From Melioribacteraceae bacterium (GTDB taxonomy: Bacteria > Bacteroidota > Ignavibacteria > Ignavibacteriales > Melioribacteraceae): a stretch of 64,000 nucleotides of DNA. Of this stretch, positions 26,552-36,238 are shown piece after piece. Where the stretch lies: the NCBI GenBank assembly GCA_027030245.1, contig JALVFE010000013.1:45237-109236 (forward strand). Direction: 5' to 3'. Within the stretch, counting starts at the first letter, position 1; every line of letters starts with the position of its first letter. The notes under the pieces are model-generated. The model worked only from the letters and a program-made list of their open reading frames with translations. It did not search any database and was not told the origin of the DNA. A program made the translations under genes and the position numbers.

Positions 26552-28486
26552 TTAAGATGCTTTTTTATAGCTCATTAATGAATCAATAAATTCTTTGGTA
26601 GATTCTATGGATTCATTTTCGAAATATAACCGATACCAAATTTCAAGGTTCAACAATATCCAAATTCTGAAATTATGATCTTTTTTACCACTTAAATGTT
26701 CATCGAGTAAATTTTGTACATAGTTCCTGTCAAATATTCCAAGCTCAATAAAACGTGAGCGTTCGAATAAATTTTTAAGGAAGCCGGCTAATTCGGAACG
26801 CATCCAAAGTGCGATGGGAAAACCGAATCCTTGTTTTTCCCGGTATATCAATTCTTTGGGAAGATAGCGGGAAGCAACTTTTTTGAGGATGTATTTTAAA
26901 TTCTTACCTTTCAATTTTAATTCACCCGGAATGGAAGCGGCATATTCCACAACTTTATAATCGATTAATGGTGAGCGGCTTTCGAGGGAATGAGCCATGG
27001 ACATTCTATCGACGATCATTAAAAGATGATCGGGCATGCGTGTCATTAAATCAGTATATAACATTTTGTCAACTAACTCATCGGCGTTACTGGAATCGAA
27101 GAACCGCAATATTTTTTGAACGGAATCGTAATCATTAATTTTCTCTTTTGCCGATGGTGTAAATAATTTTTCTTTAGCTTCTTGAGTAAATCGTAAAAAG
27201 CTCATACTCTGCGCATATCTTTCACCGCTTTCGAATAAAGACATTTCATTTAACCATGCGGCTTTTTGTGCAAGACTTTTGTACCCGAAGCTTTCGGGAA
27301 TTTTATCCGTAATTTTTTTTACAATTGATTTTCTGAACCATTCGGGTAAAATTCTGTAATAATCAACAATTTTATTTCCGGCAAAACGGTCGTACCCGGC
27401 AAAATTTTCGTCTCCGCCGTCGCCACCCAAAACAACTTTTACATATTCACTTGCTACTTGCGATACAAGATAAACGCCAACACCAAACGGATCCGATGGT
27501 TCATCCATGTGGTAAATCATTGACGGAATAAGGTGGATTAAATCGGCTTCAACAATACGGTTGTGAGGTTCCAAGTTATATTTATCGGAAACCATTTTTG
27601 CATAAGGAAGTTCGTTAAAGCCTTGCTCTTTTACGCCGATTGAAAATGTTGGGAATGATTCCCCGGTTATCTCGGCTACCATTGCGGTGATGGTACTGGA
27701 ATCTATACCGCCGCTTAGAAAAGTGCCGACCGGAACATCGCTGAGCAAATGCATTTTAACGGTATCGAGCAAAAGGGAATTTAGACCTTCTTCAATTTCT
27801 TTTTCGTTATTGGGCAGTTTGTTTTTGAAGTTTAATTCCCAATATTTTTCAACTTTAATTTTTCCGTTTTCCCAAAAAAGCCACGAGGCTGCGGGCAGTT
27901 TGTGAATGTTCTTGAAAAGGGAATAATCGTCGGGCATAAACCGCAATGAAATGTAATGCCACAGACCGTCCAAATCAATTTCGGGACTCACCAAATTTGA
28001 TTTTAATATTGCTTTTACTTCCGAGGCAAAAATAAAAGTTCCGTTTCTGTGAAAAAAGAACAGCGGTTTTTGACCCAGGTGATCGCGCGCCATAAATAAA
28101 GTTTGTTTTTTCGTATCCCATATCGCAAATGCGAACATTCCGCGCAAATGTTTTACGCTGTCTTTTCCGTATTCTTCGTAAAGATGAAGAATCACTTCCA
28201 CATCCGTTGTGGTTTTAAATTTATGCCCTTGTGCAATAAGTTTTTCGCGAAGTTCCGGACTGTTATAAATTTCGCCGTTACAAATTAATTGTAGCGTATT
28301 GTTCTCGTTTGAAATCGGTTGCGTACCAGAGCTAAGATCGTTGATGCTTAGTCTTCTTTGCCCAAGCGCAATTGAGTTATCGGTAAAATAACCTTCTTCG
28401 TCCGGTCCGCGGTGAGTAAGAACTCGCGTGATATCTTTTATTATTTTATCTCCGTTAGGAGCGATTATTCCTGCAATTCCACACAT
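26552..28486 (-). CDS. asnB: asparagine synthase (glutamine-hydrolysing) type amidotransferase
   Basis: 644 residues with both AsnB halves intact. The Ntn-type glutaminase begins MCGIAGIIA with Cys2 as nucleophile and has LTHRGPDEEGYF, LGQRRLSI and LICNGEIYN. The synthetase half has the PP-loop FLSGGIDSSTITAMVA (~residue 260) and GGDGGDENFAGYDRF. In primary metabolism it makes asparagine, but within EPS loci close relatives are annotated as EPS or exosortase-associated amidotransferases and may amidate uronic acids; a uronate epimerase gene lies in the neighbouring unit (55334). Only four bases separate it from the epimerase-like gene upstream, so they are co-transcribed. Confidence 0.9.
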   Translation of the reverse strand: MCGIAGIIAPNGDKIIKDITRVLTHRGPDEEGYFTDNSIALGQRRLSINDLSSGTQPISNENNTLQLICNGEIYNSPELREKLIAQGHKFKTTTDVEVILHLYEEYGKDSVKHLRGMFAFAIWDTKKQTLFMARDHLGQKPLFFFHRNGTFIFASEVKAILKSNLVSPEIDLDGLWHYISLRFMPDDYSLFKNIHKLPAASWLFWENGKIKVEKYWELNFKNKLPNNEKEIEEGLNSLLLDTVKMHLLSDVPVGTFLSGGIDSSTITAMVAEITGESFPTFSIGVKEQGFNELPYAKMVSDKYNLEPHNRIVEADLIHLIPSMIYHMDEPSDPFGVGVYLVSQVASEYVKVVLGGDGGDENFAGYDRFAGNKIVDYYRILPEWFRKSIVKKITDKIPESFGYKSLAQKAAWLNEMSLFESGERYAQSMSFLRFTQEAKEKLFTPSAKEKINDYDSVQKILRFFDSSNADELVDKMLYTDLMTRMPDHLLMIVDRMSMAHSLESRSPLIDYKVVEYAASIPGELKLKGKNLKYILKKVASRYLPKELIYREKQGFGFPIALWMRSELAGFLKNLFERSRFIELGIFDRNYVQNLLDEHLSGKKDHNFRIWILLNLEIWYRLYFENESIESTKEFIDSLMSYKKAS

Positions 28487-28489
28487 AAT

Positions 28490-29473
28490 TTATAACATTC
28501 CTTCTTGTTTGTACCATTCAAAAGTTCTTTTTAATCCCTCGTCCAAAGGAACTTTGGGGTTATATCCCAATTCACGTTTGGCTTTATCTATCTTGAAAGC
28601 TCTGTTTTGTCTGAACCAATCTACCCGTCTGGGGAAAATAGGCGGTGCAATTTTTAACGGTTTGCAAATAGCTTCGCAAACATGCGCCGCAACCAGAAGG
28701 GGACCGACGGGATAGTGGGGCACTTTCAAATCGACATTCATTACTTTTGCAATTCTTCTAACCAAATCTTCAATTTCAACGTATTCCTCGTCCGCAATTA
28801 AATACGTTTCCCCCTCGCCTTTACCTTCTTCCATCGTTGCCATATATGCATCGAGTAAATTATCGATATAAAGCGGATGATAGAAAGTTTTTCCGCTTCC
28901 GAACATTGGGAATTTACCTGTTTTTACTCTTTTAAAGAGTAAATAAAACCGTTCGGGATCGCCGGGACCATAAATTGCCGCAGGTCTTAAGATAACGGTT
29001 TTCATTCCTTTTTTATTGAACTCATGCACAAACGGTTCGGCAAGGTATTTTGTTCTTTGATAATAATCTGCCGGTTGTATCGGAGCGGTTTCGTCTCCCG
29101 GCGGGTTATCTATATTTCCATGAACACCGCAAGTGCTTGTATAGATGAATTTTTTAACACCTTCTTCGTATGCTGCTTCAAGTACATTTTTGGTACCGTT
29201 AACGTTTACTTCGTAATAAAATGATTCCGGCACGTTCAATTCTCTGAAAGCTGCAGCCATGTGTTGCACAATGTCAACACCTTTCATTACTTTTTTAACA
29301 ACCTCTTTATCGGTAACGCTACCGATAACTACTTCTGCTCCCCATTCCCTTATTTCATGCGTTTTCAAATGCTCTTTGTAATCGAGAGCTACGACTTCAT
29401 AACCTTCGTCGAGCAGTCTTCTTACAAGAGCTTTACCGGTAAATCCAGTACCACCGGTTACAAGCACTTTCAT
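28490..29473 (-). CDS. extended SDR, NAD-dependent sugar epimerase/dehydratase-like, copy 2
   Basis: 327 residues; N-terminal VTGGTGFTGKALVRRL, IYTSTCGVHG with the catalytic Thr/Ser, YQRTK (~residue 151) as the YxxxK motif, and VILRPAAIYGPGDPERF. It is the paralogue of the protein at 23138, sharing order and motifs end to end. The gene has an excellent Shine-Dalgarno, AGGAGGTAAAAA before ATG 29473, in contrast to most neighbours, and overlaps nothing upstream (83-base gap), so it may be strongly translated. Probable step: modification of a nucleotide sugar or a lipid-linked intermediate. Confidence 0.8.
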   Translation of the reverse strand: MKVLVTGGTGFTGKALVRRLLDEGYEVVALDYKEHLKTHEIREWGAEVVIGSVTDKEVVKKVMKGVDIVQHMAAAFRELNVPESFYYEVNVNGTKNVLEAAYEEGVKKFIYTSTCGVHGNIDNPPGDETAPIQPADYYQRTKYLAEPFVHEFNKKGMKTVILRPAAIYGPGDPERFYLLFKRVKTGKFPMFGSGKTFYHPLYIDNLLDAYMATMEEGKGEGETYLIADEEYVEIEDLVRRIAKVMNVDLKVPHYPVGPLLVAAHVCEAICKPLKIAPPIFPRRVDWFRQNRAFKIDKAKRELGYNPKVPLDEGLKRTFEWYKQEGML

Positions 29474-29556
29474 TTTTTACCTCCTAAAGAAAGAATTGCT
29501 ATTATTTATGAAAATAATTACTTAAAATACTGTTATGCGACTTAAATTAAAAATTC

Positions 29557-30285
29557 TTATGAAAGTTTTTTAACTTTTAAGATTATCGGTGTTCCAAATA
29601 ATTTTGTTAATCCGATAATTGAAAAAAAGCTTTCTGCCATTTTCGAAATTGTCACGTTTTTCAATGCCCGGTGTACTACCATTGGCAGAAAGAATTGCGG
29701 TCTAAAAACCGGATTGCCGCAATTGTTTTTTTCAAATACATCAATTAATTCTTTTCTGTAAAACGAACGAAAAGTTCGTGTGTTTTTTTCGAACGATTTT
29801 TTTGTTTTAAATAAATATTTGTAAAAAATATTAAAGCTCCTTAAATCAGGATAATCTATGATTACAATTTTTTTTGCCACTCTGCACATTTCTTTTATTT
29901 GAAGTTTCCAATTTTTCTCATGCGTAATCAATCTGAATGCCATAACGACATCGAAACTATTATCTTGAAACGGCAGCTTTAAAAGGTTACAAGTTTCGTA
30001 CCGAAACGAATTTTTCGGAAGAAATTTATCGAGACGTTCACGGCAAACGTCGTCACTACCCACTACGGTTACTTTGAAACCGTTTTGTACAAGAGGAACG
30101 GCAAGTTGTGCGTGACCACCGCCCACATCCAACACGGAAGCGTTGGGGAATTCTTTTAATAATTCCAACGTAATTTGCGCTTGTTTATCCAAAAAATATT
30201 TTCCTACTTCTCCTGAGAAACGTTTGGCATAATCTTCTGATGAAGTTTCTATATCCGCTTTTTCCGAATAGATTTCTTCGCTCAT
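29557..30285 (-). CDS. class I SAM-dependent methyltransferase
   Basis: 242 residues, with motif I NASVLDVGGGHAQLAVPL at ~48-65, an acidic VVGSDDVCRERL, and DNSFDVVMAFRLITHEKNW as the post-core motif of methyltransferase domain 11. The C-terminus is longer and hydrophobic, possibly a membrane-contacting segment. It overlaps the GlpD-like gene upstream by four bases (ATGA type), indicating translational coupling. Likely acceptors are a sugar, a lipid-linked sugar or a polyprenyl intermediate, but nothing fixes the substrate. Confidence 0.8.
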   Translation of the reverse strand: MSEEIYSEKADIETSSEDYAKRFSGEVGKYFLDKQAQITLELLKEFPNASVLDVGGGHAQLAVPLVQNGFKVTVVGSDDVCRERLDKFLPKNSFRYETCNLLKLPFQDNSFDVVMAFRLITHEKNWKLQIKEMCRVAKKIVIIDYPDLRSFNIFYKYLFKTKKSFEKNTRTFRSFYRKELIDVFEKNNCGNPVFRPQFFLPMVVHRALKNVTISKMAESFFSIIGLTKLFGTPIILKVKKLS

Positions 30286-31940
30286 ATTGTATTTACTTGA
30301 TTTCTTTTTATGATTGAATAATAATTTTCAACTTTCTCTATTTCTTTCTCGATTTCGTTTTGCGAATAATTCAATTCTTTTTGAACCACTCCGGCAATTT
30401 TTAGTATTGTTCCGGAAGAGGGAATTTCCAAATTACCCAAACCTGTTCGTCGTAGAATTATATCTTGCAGTTTTACGGCAAATTCGTTTTTGATTACATA
30501 AATTATTTCCGCTTTGGTTACCGGCGGAGATGTACTTAATAACTCTGCAGTTTCATGATTTTCGTTAATTATGTCAATAATTTTATAATATCTTTTGTTC
30601 CCGTAAACTTTCTTGAGCCGGTTAATATAATCTTCGGGAATGTTATCCGGTTTTGACAGGTTTTCTATTTGGCTATTTCTTGCATCTATCTTTTGTTTTT
30701 TTCTTTCTGTATTCTTTCCGAACTTTTTGTCGATTAACTTAAGGGTTTCTTCCGCTATCGAAGGAGCCGTAGTGAATTTAACGGATTTTATGAATATTCC
30801 GCCCTTAAGTCCCGCTACATTTTCGCTGTCAAGAATTTTCGAATGTTTACCCGGTTGGATATCGTCTTCCGGATTAACAAGCGGCTCCATAGGTAATAAT
30901 CCGACGTGATAGAAACTTACGTCATCAAAGTTTAGATTTATCGCAGGATTGATTTTATTAACCTCTTCCAAGATTTCTTCAATATCGGTTCTGGTAATTT
31001 TTAAGTCGTCAGGATTTTCCGAGTATTTTTTGTAAGTTGTTCCTATCATTGTTTTGCCTCTTAAAGGCACGAAAAAGTAAAGTCGTTTTCCACGTTTGAT
31101 AAGAGCGTCTTTATCTTCATATTCTTCCGCACTTTCAAGACCCACAGCATATTTACCGAATAAATTCTTTTTTACTACAATGTTTACGGCTTTTGTGAGA
31201 GGGAAGTGAAGTTCTTGTTTGGGCACGAATCTGTTTAACCAAGGTCCGGCAGCAATAATTGTAAATTTTGCGCGGATGTTAAATTGCTCGTCTGTGATCA
31301 AATCGGTAACGTTAGCGCCGGTAATATTTTTTTCTTCAAAAATTAAATCGTTTGCTTTCACATAGTTGTAAACCTCTGCGCCGCGCTCAGCCGCTTGGAG
31401 GATGAATTCAAGAATCAATCTTTCCGAATCGTTTGAAATGCTTTCGTACCAAACCGCACCGCCGGTTAAGTTTTCCGAATCGATGCCAGGAATAATGTTT
31501 TTAATTTCATTCTTGGAAATGGTTTTCCCGCCGGGAATATGATTTTCCGGAGGAATATTTTTGTTTCGGTCGATGCTTAATAAATCATATATTGCGATTG
31601 CGGTTTTCATTACAAATTTGCTTTTAATTCCGTGTCCGTAAGTCGGCACCAAAAACGGCACGTTTGTAATTAAATGCGGGGCAATTTGATGAAAAATTTT
31701 TCTTGAGTGAATAGACTGGCGTATACGGGGAAAATTTGCATGCTGCAGATATCTTAACCCGCCGTGAATAACTTTTAAACTGTTCGCGGAAGTTGCGCTT
31801 CCGAAATCACCCATTTCGATAAGAGCGGTTTTGTAACAGCGTGTAGCCGCTTCGTAGGCTACCGTTGCTCCATGAATTCCGCCGCCGATAACCAGAATAT
31901 CGAATTCTTTACTCTTTAATGATTCAAGGTCTCTCATCAT
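30282..31940 (-). CDS. FAD-dependent oxidoreductase of the glycerol-3-phosphate dehydrogenase family
   Basis: 552 residues. The dinucleotide motif is DILVIGGGIHGATVAYEAATRCYK (~14-37); then IEMGDFGSATSANSLKVIHGGLRYLQ, LIERGKR-like KRGKRLYFFVPLRGKTMIGTTY and a DAO C-terminal GGIFIKSVKFTTAPSIAEE. These match the GlpD/GlpA type, which oxidises glycerol-3-phosphate to dihydroxyacetone phosphate at the membrane. Its presence within an EPS operon, overlapping glycosyltransferase and methyltransferase genes by four bases on both sides, is unusual and suggests a role in making a polymer building block or lipid, rather than general glycerol use. Confidence 0.8.
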   Translation of the reverse strand: MMRDLESLKSKEFDILVIGGGIHGATVAYEAATRCYKTALIEMGDFGSATSANSLKVIHGGLRYLQHANFPRIRQSIHSRKIFHQIAPHLITNVPFLVPTYGHGIKSKFVMKTAIAIYDLLSIDRNKNIPPENHIPGGKTISKNEIKNIIPGIDSENLTGGAVWYESISNDSERLILEFILQAAERGAEVYNYVKANDLIFEEKNITGANVTDLITDEQFNIRAKFTIIAAGPWLNRFVPKQELHFPLTKAVNIVVKKNLFGKYAVGLESAEEYEDKDALIKRGKRLYFFVPLRGKTMIGTTYKKYSENPDDLKITRTDIEEILEEVNKINPAINLNFDDVSFYHVGLLPMEPLVNPEDDIQPGKHSKILDSENVAGLKGGIFIKSVKFTTAPSIAEETLKLIDKKFGKNTERKKQKIDARNSQIENLSKPDNIPEDYINRLKKVYGNKRYYKIIDIINENHETAELLSTSPPVTKAEIIYVIKNEFAVKLQDIILRRTGLGNLEIPSSGTILKIAGVVQKELNYSQNEIEKEIEKVENYYSIIKRNQVNTI

Positions 31941-33088
31941 AAAATGGATTCGATGTAATTATAAACTTTACGGAGTTTTTCTTTATAACTATTTAACGAG
32001 TAATTTTCCGTTGCAGTTTGTTTACCTTTCATACCGATTTGTTCGCGCAGTTCATTATTGTTTATTAAATCTTTCAAACCCTTTGCCATGCTTACGGGAT
32101 CGGGATTTACGAGATAAGAATTTTCCGGAGTTAAAACTTGTGTATGCGAATAAATGTTTGTGGCTAATACCGGTTTACCCGAAGCCAGATAAGAATATAT
32201 TTTCATCGGTGTGTTTTTCCCTTTTATTCTGGGGGAAATTAAAATATCCGCTTGCGATAAATAAAAGGGGAGCTGACTTAACGGACGAGGACCTAAAAAA
32301 TAAACTTTGCCGGAAATATTTAATTTTTCAGACATTGACTTATATTTTTCTATGTCTTCTTCTTTTCCCCCGATAATTGCAAGTACAAAGTTCTCGGAAT
32401 CTAATTTTGCAATACTTTCCAGAAGTAAATCAATCCCTTGATAGTGAACTAAGTTCCCGACGTATAACCCGACCACTTTATCGGTTTTCATTGTTTCCCG
32501 GATATTCTCGTTATTACCTTTATCCTCGCTTTCGAAAGCTATATCCTCAAGAATAAATACCTTTTTGTTAGGGTCGAATTTTTTTACTTTATCAACCAAA
32601 TATTGACATACTGGTAAAACTGCATGGGAATGCTTCATTGCCCAATGTTCAAATCCATTAAGTAACGGCGAAATTTTTTCCAACCCGTTCCATTTTTCAA
32701 TCAATTGATCGGCCATAGAAGAATCCATATCGTAAATCAATTTCTTCTTTGCGAAAAAGTTAAAAAAGGCAGCGGGGAAAACCGATTCTTCGACGGCATG
32801 AAGAACATCATAATTGTTCTTGAGCATTAAATAGGATAAATAGAAGGTTAAATACACATCGGCAATCAGTTTTTTAGGAGAGAAGCCGATCGGGATATTA
32901 TTTGCGAACGGCGGTTTTGCAATTCTTAAAAGTCGTACATTTTTTACGTTGATATCTTCGCCTTCGTGAAATGTAAGAACGTCAATATTATGCCCGAATT
33001 CGGAAAGAGTTTCAACTAAAAGTTTAACCGCTATGGGCGTTCCTCTTTCCTGGTAAAACGGATGGGGAGCGATTACCAATATTCTCAA
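31937..33088 (-). CDS. GT4-family glycosyltransferase
   Basis: 383 residues, GT-B layout. The N-terminus MRILVIAPHPFYQERGTPIAVK contains the acceptor-side glycine loop; the donor half contains KVVGLYVGNLVHYQGIDLLLESI (~205-227), KVYFLGPRPLSQLPFYLSQADILISPR and the donor-binding NTPMKIYSYLASGKPVLATN. The classical EX7E is changed (S-x-R-I-K-G-K-N-T-P-M-K), as in some family members. Overlaps of four bases at both ends with GlpD-like and HxH-protein genes show tight coupling. Confidence 0.85.
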   Translation of the reverse strand: MRILVIAPHPFYQERGTPIAVKLLVETLSEFGHNIDVLTFHEGEDINVKNVRLLRIAKPPFANNIPIGFSPKKLIADVYLTFYLSYLMLKNNYDVLHAVEESVFPAAFFNFFAKKKLIYDMDSSMADQLIEKWNGLEKISPLLNGFEHWAMKHSHAVLPVCQYLVDKVKKFDPNKKVFILEDIAFESEDKGNNENIRETMKTDKVVGLYVGNLVHYQGIDLLLESIAKLDSENFVLAIIGGKEEDIEKYKSMSEKLNISGKVYFLGPRPLSQLPFYLSQADILISPRIKGKNTPMKIYSYLASGKPVLATNIYSHTQVLTPENSYLVNPDPVSMAKGLKDLINNNELREQIGMKGKQTATENYSLNSYKEKLRKVYNYIESIL

Positions 33089-33882
33089 GTGTTTTTCCTC
33101 AAAGTTATTTGGTTGAGTATAAATTTTATCGGGTTTTCCAAGTTACCGTATTGTTTAGGGGAAGCTTTCATTTTTTTAACAGTTTCCAAAATAGATTGTG
33201 CGGGATACTCAGAATCGATTTCGCAAGTTAGTATGTTACCGAAACTACCTGCTTTTTTTTCATCCGCCGGAATGTTTAACGGATCCGTTCCGCGCAGTAC
33301 GGGAATATTATTCTCTTTTGCAAAATCGAACAAATCCGGCTTAGGCCAAAATACAGGGCGACCGCTATTATCACCCAGAACAAATGTTTTATCAGAATTT
33401 TCGGCTATAAAATTTTTAATGATTTGTTTTCTTTTACCGAGCCATTTACCAACACCCCACGGAAGTTTTGGTAAAGCTCCGGCTTGTAATATTTCTGAAA
33501 ATGTATTAGATAAGGATTTACCGTCATCAAATTTTTTTCTTGTGCCGAGCGCCAAAATTTCTATTTTTTCTTTGGTAACGATTTGCCTTCCGGAAATCAC
33601 AAAAACTTGTTGACCCACTTCGTTCGTAATGAGCAAAGAAATATTTTCCTCGGGAAATGAAATGTCGTAATTTTCCAGAGTGATTTTACCGTTTGTCAAT
33701 TTTTCAAAATAATCGAATCCGGAAATTTCCGTGAGAAATAAAAAACCGGTTTTGAAATTTATTTCGTTCTTTTTTGCATATAAATTGAAGTTATCTAATG
33801 CCGCATTAAAAAAAACAATCGGTTCGTAAATATCGTGTATATGTACGTGAAAATCGATTAAAACGGTTTTGGTTTCTGTCAA
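33085..33882 (-). CDS. HxH-motif (PHP/amidohydrolase-like) protein next to the BY-kinase gene
   Basis: 265 residues; not a family I can name with confidence. The N-terminus has DFHVHIHDIYEP, the HxH start of metal-dependent TIM-barrel hydrolases of the PHP or TatD kind. Later landmarks are LPWGVGKWLGKR (~155), a TFVLGDNSGRPVFWP segment (~185) and PVLRGTDPLNIP (~215), which look like conserved active-site loops. Some EPS loci pair a BY-kinase with a PHP-type tyrosine phosphatase (CpsB/YwqE), and this gene directly follows the wzc-like gene after a terminator, but the remaining motifs differ. Start appears to be TTG at 33882 with no ATG option; four-base overlap with the downstream GT4 gene. 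Confidence 0.5.
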   Translation of the reverse strand: MTETKTVLIDFHVHIHDIYEPIVFFNAALDNFNLYAKKNEINFKTGFLFLTEISGFDYFEKLTNGKITLENYDISFPEENISLLITNEVGQQVFVISGRQIVTKEKIEILALGTRKKFDDGKSLSNTFSEILQAGALPKLPWGVGKWLGKRKQIIKNFIAENSDKTFVLGDNSGRPVFWPKPDLFDFAKENNIPVLRGTDPLNIPADEKKAGSFGNILTCEIDSEYPAQSILETVKKMKASPKQYGNLENPIKFILNQITLRKNT

Positions 33883-33921
33883 TGTAAAGTCAATTTTATG
33901 AAGTGAAGTAAAATGAAGAGA

Positions 33922-33946
33922 CCGGGAAGAAAATTATTCTTCCCGG
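33922..33946 (-). terminator. hairpin after the wzc-like gene
   Basis: CCGGGAAGAA (33922-33931) pairs perfectly with TTCTTCCCGG (33937-33946), loop AATTA. It lies 19 bases past the stop at 33965, on the minus strand followed by TCTCTTCATTTT, so termination may be partial. It separates the wzc-like gene from the unit starting at 33882. Confidence 0.65.
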
Positions 33947-33964
33947 AATTTAATTAATTTTATT

Positions 33965-36238
33965 CTAACTGCTTTCAATCCATTCTTTTTGTTTTTGTTT
34001 ATCCATTCTTGTGTAATATTTCGAATGATTGTATTTATTGTATGAACGGTAGCTGCTCTTGTAATCGAAATTGTTTAGTACAACACCGATATAAGATTTC
34101 TGTCCGTTTCTCGTAAGTATATCTGCCGATTCCAGCAACCAATCGACATGCGTGTTATGAGCAAAAGCAACCAAAATACTCATATCAACAAAGTGGGAAA
34201 GAATTTCCGCATCGGTAATTGTCATAACCGGCGGTGCATCGAGAATTACCAAATCAAATTCTTGTTTCAATTTGTTTAGGAAGTTCTTCATTTGAGGTGA
34301 ACTCAATATTTCCGAAGGATTTGTCGGTATTGTTCCGGCTGCTATGTAAAACAACGTATCTAATTGTGTTTTTCTTAAAATATCTTCAAATGAAGCTTGT
34401 TTGAAGAGATAATTTGTAAAACCGGGTGAACTTAAACCGTTAAACACTTGATGGACGCGAGGAATTCTCAAATCGCAATCCAATACAACAACGCGTTTAT
34501 TTACTTGAGCAAAACTGGCCGCAAGGTTTGTTGCCACTGTTGTTTTACCTTCTTGCGGAGCAGAAGAAGTGATTAAAATCGAATTGTTTCCGTCCGTAAT
34601 TTTGGAAAATTGGATTCTTGTTCTGAGCGCCCTGTAAGCTTCTCCGGCTATTGATTCTTCACCGGTAATAACAATAAGTTCGGACGGTTTATCCTTTTCG
34701 GGCTTGATTTTCTTTTCATATCTCGGAATCCAAGCCAATACGTTTTGACCCGCGTTTTCAATATCGTCGGGAGATTTAACTGTCCGGTCGAAATAATTGC
34801 GGATGTAAATAAATCCGAACGCAACAACAAAACCGAATACCAAACCGAATAAAATAATTTGCAATCTGTTAGGTCTTTCCGGTGCAACCGGAGGTCGCGC
34901 TTTATTCATAATCAACACATTACCCGGAACAGATTCTTCGTTTAGTAAAGCTTCTTGATATTTATCTTCCAATACTAAATACAGTTTTTCCAAAGATTGA
35001 CGGTCTCTTTCCAATCGTGCCAGTTCCAAAGTCTTTTCGGGTAACGAGCGCATTTGGGTTTCATATTGAGCTAACGCCGCATTTAATTGGTTGTATTTAG
35101 TTAAAAGGGTTTGATATTTTAATTCATTCTCAAAAATTTTCTGGGAAAGTTGTTTTAATTCTTCCGGAGTGGAAGAAAATACTTTCGATTTATAATTATC
35201 CAATTTCTCTTTTAATTGGCGTTGAAGGTCGGCAATTTTCGCATCCATTTCTGCAATTTGTTTTTTCTTCAAGCTGGATTTAATGCCGCCTGCCATTGCA
35301 ATGGATTTTTGTGTTTCAAGTTTTGCAATTTCTTCTTGAAGCATTTTTATTGCCGGTTCGGCTGATTGCAGGTCGAAAACACCGCCCATTGAAGGTTCTT
35401 TGGAGTAATATTCTTGTTTTAACTCGTCCAAAGTACGTTTCACCATAGTCATATCAATTTTCGTTGCGTCTCTATCTGCTTGGAATTTAGCTAAAGTATT
35501 CACCAAAAGTTTGGATTGCTGATCCAATTCAATACCGCCGCCTTGTAACAGATAAGTTTTCATGTTGTTTTCGGCGACCATCAATTCGTTTAATTTTTGT
35601 TCTTTTTGTCTTTTTAAGAATTCTTTAATTTTGGTGAATTGCTTTCTGTTTTCGGCGAGGTTAAAATCTTTATAAACTTTCGCATAAGCATTTGCAATCA
35701 AAGCCGCTTCGTATGGTGAAGAAGATTCAGCCGCAATTTCCATGAAATTCAACCCGTTTTTCTGGGTAATCTCTACGTTCTTGCTCAATAACGCGGCAAT
35801 CGATTGATCGGATTTTATACCGTTTACTTCATCATCTCCGAAAAGATCATTTTTATGGTTTAGTATTAAATCGAATTTATCGGTCTGCGCGATTGTTTTA
35901 AACGAATCTATAATTACTTTAGCAACTTGTTCGCGGATTGTTATATTCTTAATGGTTTCTATTTCGTTGGCGATGAATAAATCATTCGAAGACCTACCGA
36001 AATCAAGCGAAAGCGGGTTATCCAATATATTTCCTTGCGGTTGTGAAATTTTTAGAACCGTTGTCGCTCTATAAACATCCGGGGCAGTAAGTGCATACAC
36101 CAAAGTAATTGAAAAAATCACAAGGCTTATAATGAGCATCAAAACAAAATTGCTCCGGATAAGATTTATGTAATCGGCGAAGGAATTTGTATGTCCGTGT
36201 TGTACACGGTGTGTTCTGATTGGTCGTTTATTTTTCAT
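33965..36238 (-). CDS. Wzc-like polysaccharide co-polymerase with BY-kinase domain
   Basis: 757 residues at the inner membrane, controlling EPS chain length and export. An N-terminal Wzz domain starts after LIRSNFVLMLIISLVIFS (TM1, ~30-50), with a long coiled-coil periplasmic region (~190-400) and TM2 near 450 (ILFGLVFGFVVAFGFIYI). The cytoplasmic tyrosine kinase has Walker A TSSAPQEGKTTVATN (~562), Walker A' VVVLDCDLRIPRVH (~590), Walker B LVILDAPPV (~667) and a tyrosine-rich tail with about seven Tyr between ~729 and 745. It forms its own unit between a hairpin and a sigma-54-like promoter (36473-36488). Confidence 0.93.
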   Translation of the reverse strand: MKNKRPIRTHRVQHGHTNSFADYINLIRSNFVLMLIISLVIFSITLVYALTAPDVYRATTVLKISQPQGNILDNPLSLDFGRSSNDLFIANEIETIKNITIREQVAKVIIDSFKTIAQTDKFDLILNHKNDLFGDDEVNGIKSDQSIAALLSKNVEITQKNGLNFMEIAAESSSPYEAALIANAYAKVYKDFNLAENRKQFTKIKEFLKRQKEQKLNELMVAENNMKTYLLQGGGIELDQQSKLLVNTLAKFQADRDATKIDMTMVKRTLDELKQEYYSKEPSMGGVFDLQSAEPAIKMLQEEIAKLETQKSIAMAGGIKSSLKKKQIAEMDAKIADLQRQLKEKLDNYKSKVFSSTPEELKQLSQKIFENELKYQTLLTKYNQLNAALAQYETQMRSLPEKTLELARLERDRQSLEKLYLVLEDKYQEALLNEESVPGNVLIMNKARPPVAPERPNRLQIILFGLVFGFVVAFGFIYIRNYFDRTVKSPDDIENAGQNVLAWIPRYEKKIKPEKDKPSELIVITGEESIAGEAYRALRTRIQFSKITDGNNSILITSSAPQEGKTTVATNLAASFAQVNKRVVVLDCDLRIPRVHQVFNGLSSPGFTNYLFKQASFEDILRKTQLDTLFYIAAGTIPTNPSEILSSPQMKNFLNKLKQEFDLVILDAPPVMTITDAEILSHFVDMSILVAFAHNTHVDWLLESADILTRNGQKSYIGVVLNNFDYKSSYRSYNKYNHSKYYTRMDKQKQKEWIESS

